DNA of 64,000 nucleotides, taken from the IMG/VR virus record IMGVR_UViG_3300021139_001840, positions 1-64,000 of that record; one strand, written 5' to 3'. Shown here one piece after another: positions 22,764 through 32,043 of the stretch. The DNA comes from a virus. A program made the translations under genes and the position numbers. The number at the start of each line of letters is the position of its first letter. The first letter of the stretch is position 1. The notes below the pieces were generated by a model, which was given only the letters and a program-made list of their open reading frames with translations, did not search any database and was not told the DNA's origin.

Positions 22764-23654
22764 ATGAGTAAACCATTTAAACCTACCACACTTTATATCA
22801 AGACCCATAATGTTACGGGACTTAAATATTTTGGCAAAACAACAGGAAACCCATTTGAATACCGCGGCTCCGGGATCTATTGGACGGCACACCTTAAAAA
22901 ACATGGCAATGATATTACTACAGAAATTCTAGGTTATTATACTGATAAAGACGAATGCATACAAGCCGCTAATTTGTTCTCTACTGAAAATAATATTGTT
23001 AAGGCCGTGAACGAAAATAATAAAAAGATATGGGCTAATCAAATTATCGAAAACGGCATCGATGGAGGAGCAACTTGGTTCGGCCCGCGCCCAAGAGAAA
23101 TGGTGGAAAGAATCGCCGCGAAACAACGAGGAGTACCAAAATCATTACCTCCTGAAGTAGCTAAAGCCGCCGCAGAAAAGGGATTGGCTACACGAGCAAA
23201 AAATGGAACTCTTCGAAAAAAAGGTGAGTGGAAATTCCCTGAAGCAAGTAAGCAAAAGTTAAGAGACGCTAATTTAGGCAAAAAACAATCCAAAGAAACT
23301 ATTGAAAAGCGCCGAGCTAACTTAATAGGAAAAAAACGTCCCGAAGTGGCAGCAAAGTTACGTGGCAGAACACATACACTAGAAGCTAGAGCTAATATGA
23401 AAGCGGCCCAACAAAATAAAGGGCCGTTAACTAAAGAAACCAAGCAAAAAATAAAAGCGGCACGAGCAAAACAGCAGAATGTTAAATCGTGGGGCGAACA
23501 AAATCAAGGCAAAGTAATAGTTATCGATAAAGAAGGAATAATGAGTCGAATACCAAAAGAACAGTATTATGCTCAAACGGGTCCAAAAAATGATTGGGAA
23601 TGGTTAAGTCATAAATCAGCCGATGCTAACGCTCGTAAGCTAAGTAAAATATAG
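22764..23654 (+). CDS. GIY-YIG homing endonuclease
   Basis: 296 residues. The N-terminal nuclease domain shows a degenerate GIY-YIG pattern (TLYIKTHNVTGLKYFGKT, then EYRGSGIYWTAHLKKHG), with the later Glu in STENNIV and WANQIIENGIDGG. The C-terminal two thirds is Lys/Arg-rich with NUMOD3-like repeats (SKQKLRDANLGKKQSKETIEKRR; EARANMKAAQQ; TKEKQKIKAARA-type), which bind DNA in such enzymes. A free-standing mobile gene between phage genes, with its own late promoter, as in T4 seg genes. Confidence 0.85.
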   Translation: MSKPFKPTTLYIKTHNVTGLKYFGKTTGNPFEYRGSGIYWTAHLKKHGNDITTEILGYYTDKDECIQAANLFSTENNIVKAVNENNKKIWANQIIENGIDGGATWFGPRPREMVERIAAKQRGVPKSLPPEVAKAAAEKGLATRAKNGTLRKKGEWKFPEASKQKLRDANLGKKQSKETIEKRRANLIGKKRPEVAAKLRGRTHTLEARANMKAAQQNKGPLTKETKQKIKAARAKQQNVKSWGEQNQGKVIVIDKEGIMSRIPKEQYYAQTGPKNDWEWLSHKSADANARKLSKI

Positions 23655-23665
23655 GGAGAATAACG

Positions 23666-23884
23666 ATTTCAAAAGACAATATTATTAAAATGGATGGTGT
23701 AATCACCGAGGTGCTACGCAACACTAACTACAGAGTTAAACTAGACAATATGGAAACTCCTATACTGGCTACATTATCCGGTAAAATGCGTATGAATAAT
23801 ATTAAAGTATTAGAAGGCGACGTTGTAGAATTAGAGCTCAGCCCATATGATTTAACTAGAGGCAGAATTTCTCGCCGTAGATAA
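23666..23884 (+). CDS. infA: Translation initiation factor IF-1, probable AUU start
   Basis: The OB fold is clear: MDGVITEVLRNTNYRVKLDN, ATLSGKMRMNNIKVLEGDVVELELSPYDLTRGRISRR. Starting at ATG 23690 would give only 64 residues and lose the first strand region. In-frame codons from ATT 23666 add ISKDNIIK, which aligns with the MAKEDNIE start of bacterial IF-1 and gives 72 residues, the E. coli length. GGGAG at 23654-23658 is seven bases before ATT, whereas 23690 has no ribosome-binding site. IF-1 binds the 30S A site and tunes start-codon selection. Phage copies are rare. Confidence 0.85.
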   Translation: MSKDNIIKMDGVITEVLRNTNYRVKLDNMETPILATLSGKMRMNNIKVLEGDVVELELSPYDLTRGRISRRR

Positions 23885-23887
23885 ATA
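23881..23887 (+). promoter_or_regulatory. T4-type late promoter ATAAATA, leaderless
   Basis: Overlaps the IF-1 stop and ends exactly six bases before ATG 23893, so +1 would be the start codon of the SOD-like gene. Confidence 0.6.
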
Positions 23888-23892
23888 ACTTT

Positions 23893-24444
23893 ATGAACAC
23901 ACTACGCAAAGACATTAATTTAGTAGAGGCTACTACTAAACCAGCCAAATTAGAAACAACCCCACTGCCTTATACACACAAGGCGCTTGAACCAGTAATG
24001 TCAGCTGAAACTATAGAATATCATTTTGAGCATCTTGCCAAAGGATACGCTAAAAAATACAATGCTGGGGAAGGGAATCCTGACTTTAATCGTGCGGGCA
24101 GTTTCTTGCACAACAAGTTTTTCCCACAACTTCGTGCGCCCAAGGGTGCTAATCGCCCTAAAGGTGCTGTGTTAGAATTAATTGAAACTAATTTTAAAAC
24201 TTACGAAGATTTTAAAATAGCATTTAAAAAGGTGGCCATGGCCATCCAGGGAAGTGGATGGTCCTATCTCTCTACATCGGGCACGATTAAAACCATCCCA
24301 AACCATCAGGTGCGGACAGATGTCGCTCTTTTGCTTGATATGTGGGAGCATTCGTTCGTTTTAGACTATCTCTGGGACAAAGAAAAATATATAGATAACT
24401 TCTGGAAAATAGTAGACTGGAATGTCGTAAACGAACGGCTTTGA
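23893..24444 (+). CDS. Fe/Mn superoxide dismutase-like protein with altered ligand
   Basis: 183 residues with an extra N-terminal 25 residues. The SOD framework is clear: LPYTHKALEPVMSAETIEYH (ligand H44), FNRAGSFLHNKFF, GSGWSYLSTSG, and LLLDMWEHSFVLDY (ligands D149 and H153). In ungapped alignment with E. coli SodB, the second His ligand (WNHTFYW) falls on Asn74, and the residue before it is His73 (LHNKFF), a swap. Metal binding may shift or be lost. The enzyme would convert superoxide to peroxide in the cytoplasm. It lies in an oxidative-stress and Fe-S neighbourhood. Confidence 0.82.
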   Translation: MNTLRKDINLVEATTKPAKLETTPLPYTHKALEPVMSAETIEYHFEHLAKGYAKKYNAGEGNPDFNRAGSFLHNKFFPQLRAPKGANRPKGAVLELIETNFKTYEDFKIAFKKVAMAIQGSGWSYLSTSGTIKTIPNHQVRTDVALLLDMWEHSFVLDYLWDKEKYIDNFWKIVDWNVVNERL

Positions 24445-24445
24445 C

Positions 24446-24470
24446 ATAAATACTTGTGGGAACACACAAG
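24446..24470 (+). promoter_or_regulatory. Late promoter ATAAATA plus leader hairpin of the HNH gene
   Basis: ATAAATA at 24446-24452 is followed by a perfect 6-bp hairpin CTTGTG-GGAACA-CACAAG (24453-24470), ending four bases before the start codon. No ribosome-binding site is seen. Confidence 0.5.
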
Positions 24471-24474
24471 AACA

Positions 24475-25122
24475 ATGTCAAAAAATTATAGAAAAGTATT
24501 TGAACGTTATCATCAATGTTGTTTATTACCGGGTGTAGATATACATCATATAGACGGCGATCATAACAATAACCATCCTGAAAATTTACAAGCAGTTACA
24601 TTACAAGAGCATTATGATATTCATAAATCTCAAAATGATCATTATGCCTGTTACATGATTGCTACTCGTATGGATATTAAACCAAACGATTGGATAGAAA
24701 TGGCAAGGATCAATGGCCGTAAGTCAGCTATTAAAAACAAAGATAACGGAATTGGATTATTATCTTGGATAAAAAACAATCCTGAATTAGCACAAAAACA
24801 AAGATCAGATAGCGGAAAAGTTGGCGGCAAAAAATGTGCTGATGAAAAGATTGGATTCCATGGGTTATCTAAAGAACAAAAATTAGAAATAGCATCGCAA
24901 GGTGGTAAGAAAGCCGCTGAACTTGGATTGGGATTTAAGGCAGGACACGCATCTCAGGCAGGTAGAGTTGGTGGTAAGAAAGGCGGGCAATGGGCCAAAG
25001 AAAACAAGTCAGGAATTTTTGCTCTCACACCTGAGCAAATAAAAGCAAAAAATCAAAAAGCGGCAATAACTAAACTTATTAAAAACGGCAAAGCCTGTCG
25101 TTATCCAAAGGAAACCATATGA
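24475..25122 (+). CDS. HNH homing endonuclease
   Basis: 215 residues from ATG 24475. The HNH core is [30 protein letters not shown] at about residues 20-50. The remainder is basic with repeated GGKK/GKKxA motifs ([38 protein letters not shown]) that resemble NUMOD-type DNA-binding repeats. Inserted between the SOD-like and Fe-S carrier genes, overlapping the latter by 4 bases. A free-standing mobile gene with its own late promoter. Confidence 0.87.
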   Translation: MSKNYRKVFERYHQCCLLPGVDIHHIDGDHNNNHPENLQAVTLQEHYDIHKSQNDHYACYMIATRMDIKPNDWIEMARINGRKSAIKNKDNGIGLLSWIKNNPELAQKQRSDSGKVGGKKCADEKIGFHGLSKEQKLEIASQGGKKAAELGLGFKAGHASQAGRVGGKKGGQWAKENKSGIFALTPEQIKAKNQKAAITKLIKNGKACRYPKETI

Positions 25123-25445
25123 TTACTATTACAGAATCCGCTAATGCTAAGATTAAAGACATTATAGCTGAAGAAAACAACCCTGATTTAAAATTAAGGG
25201 TGTTTATACAAGGTGGTGGATGTTCTGGATTTCAAACAGGCTTTACTTTAGATGATACCCAAGCAGAAGACGATTGGGATTTTGAAGCTGATGGGGTCCA
25301 CGTGCTTGTAGATTCCATGAGTGGCGGCTATTTGGCGGGCGCTACAGTGGATTACAAAGAAGATATACACGGTGCGGCGTTTACAATTACCGGTATGGAC
25401 GCTAAAACAACTTGCGGTTGCGGCTCCAGTTTTTCACCCTTTTAA
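25119..25445 (+). CDS. A-type Fe-S cluster carrier (ErpA/IscA family)
   Basis: 108 residues. Three cluster-binding cysteines have family spacing: C35 in QGGGCSGFQ, and C99 and C101 in TTCGCGSSF. Typical length for the family. It would deliver 2Fe-2S or 4Fe-4S clusters to apo-proteins in the cytoplasm. Such carriers occur in phages of aquatic bacteria. Near the SOD-like protein; possibly supports host or phage Fe-S enzymes during oxidative stress. Confidence 0.92.
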   Translation: MITITESANAKIKDIIAEENNPDLKLRVFIQGGGCSGFQTGFTLDDTQAEDDWDFEADGVHVLVDSMSGGYLAGATVDYKEDIHGAAFTITGMDAKTTCGCGSSFSPF

Positions 25446-25474
25446 CTCCCAAAATTACAGATATACTAATTTAG

Positions 25475-25481
25475 CTAAATA
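25475..25481 (+). promoter_or_regulatory. T4-type late promoter CTAAATA
   Basis: 23 bases upstream of the fibre gene ATG 25504, whose leader has AGAGGAA. Confidence 0.6.
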
Positions 25482-25503
25482 CTTGTAGCTAAAGAGGAAT
25501 GGT

Positions 25504-26439
25504 ATGTCTCAACAATACATTAATGTAGGTGCTTCGGCAAACGACGGTTTGGGCGATCCTATACGCACAGCATTTCAAAAAACTAACGAAAATTTTAGTG
25601 AATTATACGCAAATAGTGGCGGCAATGCTAACACTGGTAATATTACATTCAGTGATACCACTATCAGCACAACCAACAATAATTTAATCCAGTTTACACC
25701 AAACGCAGCACTTCCAAATCTCACTTGGGCTATGGGAGATGTATCTAGTGATGTAAGCCTTTTGGTAGCCCCTACCAGCGATAGTGCTCAGATTGGAGCT
25801 TTTTTTATGCCAGGTAGCAACGGCACAGGAATACTTGCTTGGTCAAATGTTAATCCTTATTATGATACTGTTCTATTAGAAAGCTCGAAAAACATAACTT
25901 TAGTAACAAATTCCAATGGGCCAGGTCAATTACCTTGGATATTTGATAATACTGGTGTGTTAACATTACCAATCACCGCAGGCTCGGGCTTTAGTGTCAT
26001 AGCGGCAGCCAATTCTTATCCAGAATTATTGGCCTATGGATCAAGTGGCGATGGTGGCCCAGAATTAGACTGGATGGATGCCGATGATCCTGCTAATACC
26101 TTTAGCAATGTCAACACTTATCGCAATACTTTGTATATCAACAGTACTGGGTTATATGTTGGGTTAAATGAAAACGGCAATGCTAATCATTTCACAGGCA
26201 ATTTAACTTTAAGCAGCACCAACGGAGATTTGACTGTTCCTGGAAATATTGTTGCCAGTGGCACAATAACCACTAGTGGGACATTTAGACTCCCAAGTTA
26301 TACTACTAGTCAAATTGCTAATTTAACTGCCGTTGGCGGAGATATGGTTTATAATACAGATCTTCAAACTATACAGGGATATCAATTTAATTCAGTCACA
26401 AGCGTAATGGGATGGGTAAGCTGGGTTGTAGCCCCTTAA
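25504..26439 (+). CDS. Tail-fibre-like protein with ANDGxGDPIRTAF N-terminus
   Basis: 311 residues. Residues 5-35 (INVGASANDGLGDPIRTAF-x6-NFSELY) share the N-terminal attachment-type motif with the 1184-residue fibre at 2969-6523. TGNITFSDTTIST and WIFDNTGVLTLP are repeated fibre blocks also found in the minus-strand fibres. The C-terminus has SGTFRLPSYTTSQIANLTAVGGDMVYNTD, a common phage fibre end. Late expressed; probable virion fibre. Confidence 0.82.
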   Translation: MSQQYINVGASANDGLGDPIRTAFQKTNENFSELYANSGGNANTGNITFSDTTISTTNNNLIQFTPNAALPNLTWAMGDVSSDVSLLVAPTSDSAQIGAFFMPGSNGTGILAWSNVNPYYDTVLLESSKNITLVTNSNGPGQLPWIFDNTGVLTLPITAGSGFSVIAAANSYPELLAYGSSGDGGPELDWMDADDPANTFSNVNTYRNTLYINSTGLYVGLNENGNANHFTGNLTLSSTNGDLTVPGNIVASGTITTSGTFRLPSYTTSQIANLTAVGGDMVYNTDLQTIQGYQFNSVTSVMGWVSWVVAP

Positions 26440-26461
26440 CAATAAAGAGATCTATTAATCT

Positions 26462-29400
26462 ATGGCAACGCAACCTGTTTGGATTACTCCTGCTGGTAGT
26501 TTAGGAACTGTTCCAGAAGGCGCTTTTTATCAAGTGCCATTGCAAGTTACTGACTCTGTCACTATTGCCATAACAAGTCTAGTTTCAAATGGAAATACAG
26601 TTACAGTTACGTACGGTGCTTTAACATCTATACCATTTCAACGCGGTGATACTGTTGTTGTAGCTTCAGTAAATCCTTCAGCATACAACGGAAATTATAC
26701 AGCAACGTCTAGTAGCCTTACACAAACAACATTTACCTGCTCAGTCACTGATGCTTGGATTGGTGGTGGAACCGTATCCGATATTCCCAGCACAGTTTAT
26801 TTTGAACCTGTAGCTGGCGCACTACCTTCAGGAATTGAATGTACTCTAGATGGCGTGATACAAGGTGTGCCAAATAATATTGTTACTGTTGCTGACGAAG
26901 TAGTCATAGCAGGGCGCAATGTTACTAGTAAATTTGCCATACGAGCTTATACCGAAACGGTAGTGAATAATATTATAGTTGTTAACCGACTAGCGGATCG
27001 TACATTTACTATAACAGTTGCGGGTCAAAATGCTCCGCAGTGGATAACACCGCCTGGTCGTATTGGTGAGTATTGGGACGGAGAATTATTAGAACCTGGG
27101 CTACAACTGCAATATGTCAACGACAATAACACAGGTGTGCCTCCAGCCATTAGTCTTGTGTCAGGAAGGTTACCGCCCGGATTGACTTTAAGTTCAACTG
27201 GGTTGATATCAGGATACATTGGACTTAACCCTATTATATCGACAACTCCAGGATTTAGTAGAGCGGGGCAAGGGTTTTCAGTTTATCCTTTTGATTTCAA
27301 TGCAGAAACTCAAAACGCCAATTATGAATTTGTTTTACGAGTAACCGATGGAAAAACTTCGGCTCTACAAACTTTTTCAATGTTTGTTTGGAGTACCGCA
27401 ACATTTACTGCTGACACTACATTGATTACTGCTGATGATTCATATTTAACAGCATCAATTGCCAATGTAAATGTGCCAGTATTAAACAACATACAGGGAA
27501 GTATTGGCAGTGCTCCTAGTGATACATTCTTTGCTTATAAATTTACTGGTGAAGACATCAACGGAGATGAAATTAGATATAGTGGACTCAATATTCCACC
27601 TGGATTATATTTAGACCCTGTCAGCGGCTGGCTATCAGGATACTTGCCCGGTATCGGTCTAACTGAAACTGTTTACAACTTTAAAATCCAAGTGTATATC
27701 TACGCAACACCTTCAGTTATCAGCGATCCTTATCAATATAGTTTGACGTCAATTGGTCCTATATCAACCGAAGTTATTTGGGTTACACCATCTAATTTGG
27801 GATCTATAGTTAATGGCGGAACTAGTTTATTTTATGTTGAAGCAACTACTACAGCCGGATTACCATTAGAATATCGATTAGAATCTGGATCGGATTCTAC
27901 GTTGCCGCAAGGTTTGACACTTTTACCATCAGGAAATATAGTAGGACGAGTAAGTTTTAACATATTTACTTTAGACAGTGGCGCTACTACAATTGACAGA
28001 AATAGCACTACCTTTGATCTCACATATACATTTACGGTAAATGCTTATAGCGTTAATGGATATGTTAATGTGTTTAAATCTTTTACTATTAATGTTGTGC
28101 CTGTATATAACACACCCTATAACAATTTGTATATTGAATGTATGCCGCCCGTTCCAGACCGTCAACTTATTGGAAATTTGTTGCAAAATATTTCCATATT
28201 TACTCCATCATTAATATACAGACCTGATGACTACAATTTTGGCGTAAGCGACAACGTAATTTATTATCATGCGTATGGACTAAACGCTGTTAGTTTAAAT
28301 TACTATATTGAGTCACTACAACTTAATCATTATTGGAAAAATTTGACATTGGGCAAAATTAAAACAGCACAAGCTGTAGATCCAGTTACCGGCAAAGTTA
28401 TTTACGAAGTAGTGTATAGTGAAGTTATAGATAATTTAGTTAACAATAACGGAGTCAGTGTTGGCAAAGAGGTAGTACTACCATATGCTATTACTGAAAC
28501 CATATCTTGGATTTGGGATCCTGCCAAAGTTGGTCCAAACATAATTTTAAGCAATAATAATTTAACTGCCGCCGCAAATAGCAGTGATAATGAGTACGAT
28601 TCTGTGCTGGGAAATTATGCAATTACTCCTGGTACCAAAGTCATGTTTAGCTTAACACAAGAAGCTTGGGCACCTGAGTTTGAATCCACTGGCATTGGCA
28701 TTGGCAATGCGTCAACAAATATTCAAGCATGGGTTGGGTATGATAATAATTCTGGTGGATTTTACGATGATGGAACATATTGGACCAACGGCAATAATCT
28801 TATTAGTGGATATCCCGCATTTGAAATTAGTCCATTAATTATAGATGTGGCGGTTGACCGTGTAAACAATTTGATGTGGATAAGAGTTAATGGTGGACTT
28901 TGGAATAATAGTACAGTAGCAGACCCAGGTGCTGCTTTAGGTGGAGTTGATATCTCCAATATTGCCGGTGATGTTTATCCTTGTTATACTCCTTATTATT
29001 ATGCTGGTATAGGAAGTCAGGCAACTATAAATCCTTCCGCATTATACGGTGTGCCACTAGGTTATACATTTATAGCCGTATCTACATCAACAGATGTAGT
29101 ATATCCAAATGCTTTAACTAATATGCGTGATCAAGTTATTGATGTAGTGGGCCAAGAAAGTGATATGCTACCGTTGTGGATGCTATCTACCCAAAGTAAT
29201 GGGCATATATTAGGATTTACTCCGGCTTGGGTTATAGCATATACAGTACCAGGAGCCAGTGGTCAAATACAATATAATATAGAAACACAATTTGGTACTC
29301 AATTAAATCAAATTGATTTTGAAGCTGACCGTTATGAATTAGATAATGCCTTAACACAAAATTGGGACGCTGATACACAACAATGGATTCCAACGCCTCC

Positions 29401-30055
29401 AACATCAACTACGTTTGACATAAATTATCATTATACTGTTTTTGTACAATCAGCAGGGACAGGATATAGAGTTGGGGATCGAATTAAAATTTTAGGTACC
29501 AGTTTAGGCGGAGCTAGCCCGTACAATGATGCCGTTATGACTGTGGATACAGTAAACAATGCGGGCGGGATTGTCAATGCGTTTTACGAAGGAACAGCTT
29601 CTGTATTAGCATATAATAATAGTTATACTAATATAGCAGGGATAAACATTACAGGCACAGGATCAGGAGCACGTTGGGATTTAATAATTGTTCCAGGATT
29701 GGGTGCTACGATTCCTGCATATGTAGTTTGGAATAACGATAACAACCAACAATTAGGATGGTATAATAATTATTTTGAAATTGTTAATTGGGGATCCAGT
29801 ATTGGAACTACTGTATTTGATACACAATTTGACGGAGGCAGTTTAACCTTTACTGCCCCTGCTGATCGAGATACTAATACTAATGCCTATGACAAATATT
29901 TGTTATTCCCTAAAAAGAATATTTTACAAAGTTTACCACAAACTGGAGTTGGCCCTTACCCAGGCCCTGGCGTAGTTTATTGGATCAATGAATATAATGA
30001 ACTTATATCATGGGTAAATAACCTAAATCAGCCAATACCTTGGGCACACACTTAA
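26462..30055 (+). CDS. Giant virion structural protein with Ig-like (He_PIG) repeats
   Basis: 1197 residues. It opens with QPVWITPAGSLGTVPEGAFYQ, a start common to large structural proteins of T4-like marine phages. At least four putative Ig/cadherin-like He_PIG units carry the LPxGLxL-x4-G-x-I-x-G signature: LPSGIECTLDGVIQG, LPPGLTLSSTGLISG, IPPGLYLDPVSGWLSG and LPQGLTLLPSGNIVG. The C-terminal half holds long beta domains with GTGYRVGDRIKILG. Probably tail or baseplate decoration. Lies between fibre genes and is late by context. Confidence 0.82.
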   Translation: MATQPVWITPAGSLGTVPEGAFYQVPLQVTDSVTIAITSLVSNGNTVTVTYGALTSIPFQRGDTVVVASVNPSAYNGNYTATSSSLTQTTFTCSVTDAWIGGGTVSDIPSTVYFEPVAGALPSGIECTLDGVIQGVPNNIVTVADEVVIAGRNVTSKFAIRAYTETVVNNIIVVNRLADRTFTITVAGQNAPQWITPPGRIGEYWDGELLEPGLQLQYVNDNNTGVPPAISLVSGRLPPGLTLSSTGLISGYIGLNPIISTTPGFSRAGQGFSVYPFDFNAETQNANYEFVLRVTDGKTSALQTFSMFVWSTATFTADTTLITADDSYLTASIANVNVPVLNNIQGSIGSAPSDTFFAYKFTGEDINGDEIRYSGLNIPPGLYLDPVSGWLSGYLPGIGLTETVYNFKIQVYIYATPSVISDPYQYSLTSIGPISTEVIWVTPSNLGSIVNGGTSLFYVEATTTAGLPLEYRLESGSDSTLPQGLTLLPSGNIVGRVSFNIFTLDSGATTIDRNSTTFDLTYTFTVNAYSVNGYVNVFKSFTINVVPVYNTPYNNLYIECMPPVPDRQLIGNLLQNISIFTPSLIYRPDDYNFGVSDNVIYYHAYGLNAVSLNYYIESLQLNHYWKNLTLGKIKTAQAVDPVTGKVIYEVVYSEVIDNLVNNNGVSVGKEVVLPYAITETISWIWDPAKVGPNIILSNNNLTAAANSSDNEYDSVLGNYAITPGTKVMFSLTQEAWAPEFESTGIGIGNASTNIQAWVGYDNNSGGFYDDGTYWTNGNNLISGYPAFEISPLIIDVAVDRVNNLMWIRVNGGLWNNSTVADPGAALGGVDISNIAGDVYPCYTPYYYAGIGSQATINPSALYGVPLGYTFIAVSTSTDVVYPNALTNMRDQVIDVVGQESDMLPLWMLSTQSNGHILGFTPAWVIAYTVPGASGQIQYNIETQFGTQLNQIDFEADRYELDNALTQNWDADTQQWIPTPPTSTTFDINYHYTVFVQSAGTGYRVGDRIKILGTSLGGASPYNDAVMTVDTVNNAGGIVNAFYEGTASVLAYNNSYTNIAGINITGTGSGARWDLIIVPGLGATIPAYVVWNNDNNQQLGWYNNYFEIVNWGSSIGTTVFDTQFDGGSLTFTAPADRDTNTNAYDKYLLFPKKNILQSLPQTGVGPYPGPGVVYWINEYNELISWVNNLNQPIPWAHT

Positions 30056-30057
30056 AC

Positions 30058-30064
30058 ATAAATA
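30058..30064 (+). promoter_or_regulatory. T4-type late promoter ATAAATA
   Basis: 26 bases upstream of ATG 30090, whose leader holds AGGATAAA. Confidence 0.55.
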
Positions 30065-30089
30065 TATTAAACTATTTTAGGATAAAAAA

Positions 30090-31868
30090 ATGACGGTACC
30101 ATATACTTTTGCCAATCAAACTGGTCCAATACCTTTAGCGGAACTTGACGCTAATTTTGCTGCAGTTCCCAATTACGCTAATGCAGCTGGAAGGGTTGTA
30201 GAAAATTCGCAACCAAATATTACATCTGTTGGTACGCTGACATCAGTTACGTCAACTGGAAATATTACAGGAAATTATTTTATTGGAAACGGCAGTCATT
30301 TAACAGGGGTAATTGCGTCTGGAGGAACTATTGATTGGGCCAACATTGGTAATATTTCTAATCAAAATGGACCAAGTTATATATGGATTGGCACAAATGC
30401 TGGTGACGTCTCTAACGTTGCTATTGATACTATTGCCATTGGAAATTCTGCTGGTAATAATTTTCAAGGTACGAATGCTATATCACTTGGTTCATTTGCA
30501 GGGTCAAACACACAAGGGGTTTATTCAATAGCAGTAGGACGTCTTGCTGCCAGCACGGCACAAGGTGGAAATTCTATTGCTATTGGACACTCCGCCGGTA
30601 ATAATAATCAAGGTGCTAATGTAGTTTCCATTGGTTATTTGTCGGGTAATTTAAACTCGGGTGACGATAGTATAGCCATAGGGACCCAGTCTGGGTACAA
30701 CACTCAAGGTAACGGTGCCGTTGCAATTGGACGTTTTGCTGGGAATAACACACAAGGGGCTAATTCAGTAGCACTAGGTCGTAACTCAGGCAACCTATTT
30801 CAAGGGAACGAAGCAGTAGCAATTGGACATAGCGCAGGTAACAATAATCAAGGATTTGGAGCAGTTGCTATTGGAGCATATGCTGGTAATAATTTTCAAG
30901 GGGCGAATTCTATTGCCATAGGAGCTTATGCTGGCTATCCAACAGTAGCCAATAATTCTATTATAATTAATGGATTAGACGTACCATTTGCCGCCACAAA
31001 TGCAGGGCTATACATAGCGCCAATAAGAAATATTACGTTATCTAATATAAGTGTTTTACAATATAATTCAGTGGATTCAGAAATAGTAGCATCTAATTCT
31101 CTTGCTTTGTCAGGTAATGTAAGTGCTAATTATTTTATTGGAAACGGCAGTCAATTAACTGGCATTAGTGCTGGAAACGTTGTCGGGGCTTATGGAAATT
31201 CTAATGTAGCGGCATATATGCCAACATATAATGGAGCGTTGGGATCAGTTAGTACTGTTACAGCAACTGGCAATATAGTTGGTTCAACTATATTATCTAC
31301 AGGAGTTGTTAGTGCTAACGGAAATGTTCGCGGTGGAAATATTAACACAACCGGATTAATAACTGCTACTGGCAACGTAACTGGTGGTAACATAACCACT
31401 GTGGGTCTCGTAACAGCTACTGGCAATATCGCTGGTAGCTATTTTATTGGAAACGGAGCATTTTTAACTGGGGTTTCTAATGTTGGAATGGCCAGTAGAA
31501 CTCAAATTACAATTACTACACCTAGTTTAGCTGCCAATGCTGCCGCAAATATTATTGTAAATGGATTCAAAGGATATGCTCTTTACAGCATACAATCAAA
31601 TGCTGGCGCTTGGGTTACTGTGTATACCTCAAATGCGGCGGCAGTTTCAGATTATACACGCACTATAAACACTGATCCTACCCCAGGATCAGGAGTAATA
31701 GCCGAAGCCGTCAGCAACGTTGCTGCCACAACAAACTTTACTCCCGGAGTTCTTGGATTTAATCTTGAATCCCCTCCAACTACGGCCATTCCCATAAAAG
31801 TAGTTAATAATGATAGCGTAACTGGAAATATATCAGTAACATTTACTTTATTACAGACTGAACAGTGA
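30090..31868 (+). CDS. Tail-fibre protein with YadA-like repeats
   Basis: 592 residues. The N-terminus PYTFANQTGPIPLAELDANFAAV is a known marine-phage fibre start. Residues about 110-290 carry 10 or more AIAIGxxAGxxxQG beta-roll units, followed by VTATGNI/GNGSQLTG stalk repeats. The same repeat family occurs in the two minus-strand fibres. The C-terminus (ITITTPSLAANAAANIIVNGFKGYALYSI) is a small globular domain. Probably a trimeric fibre. Confidence 0.85.
   Translation: MTVPYTFANQTGPIPLAELDANFAAVPNYANAAGRVVENSQPNITSVGTLTSVTSTGNITGNYFIGNGSHLTGVIASGGTIDWANIGNISNQNGPSYIWIGTNAGDVSNVAIDTIAIGNSAGNNFQGTNAISLGSFAGSNTQGVYSIAVGRLAASTAQGGNSIAIGHSAGNNNQGANVVSIGYLSGNLNSGDDSIAIGTQSGYNTQGNGAVAIGRFAGNNTQGANSVALGRNSGNLFQGNEAVAIGHSAGNNNQGFGAVAIGAYAGNNFQGANSIAIGAYAGYPTVANNSIIINGLDVPFAATNAGLYIAPIRNITLSNISVLQYNSVDSEIVASNSLALSGNVSANYFIGNGSQLTGISAGNVVGAYGNSNVAAYMPTYNGALGSVSTVTATGNIVGSTILSTGVVSANGNVRGGNINTTGLITATGNVTGGNITTVGLVTATGNIAGSYFIGNGAFLTGVSNVGMASRTQITITTPSLAANAAANIIVNGFKGYALYSIQSNAGAWVTVYTSNAAAVSDYTRTINTDPTPGSGVIAEAVSNVAATTNFTPGVLGFNLESPPTTAIPIKVVNNDSVTGNISVTFTLLQTEQ
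30420..30960 (+). repeat. YadA/Hep_Hag-like AIAIG repeats
   Basis: Ten or more units of about 14-16 codons with A-I/V-A-I-G-x2-A-G-x3-Q-G, homologous to the arrays at 1880-2160 and 3790-4200 on the other strand. Confidence 0.78.
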
Positions 31869-32011
31869 TATGTCTTTATTGACTGATCTTAATACCCCAA
31901 TAATGATCAGTGTATATCTTAAAAGAGATACACATGATACAAGACCTTCTACGGGGCAAACTTTCCCCAGAGTAAACAACTTTTATTAATTTTGTTTAGA
32001 TACTAAAATAA

Positions 32012-32018
32012 CTAAATA
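32012..32018 (+). promoter_or_regulatory. T4-type late promoter CTAAATA
   Basis: 26 bases upstream of ATG 32044, with AGGAA in the leader. The preceding gap, 31869-32011, holds only weak hairpins (for example GTGTAT/ATACAC). Confidence 0.6.
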
Positions 32019-32043
32019 CAGCAACAACTAGGAACAGTAAAAA

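Noticed and set aside
22929-23443. Minus-strand ORFs opposite the GIY-YIG gene
   Set aside because: Antisense of Lys-rich NUMOD repeats gives Phe/Leu-rich nonsense protein; no start signals.
26462-30055. Lipoprotein or autotransporter reading of the He_PIG protein
   Set aside because: No signal peptide, and the start matches virion proteins of T4-like phages.
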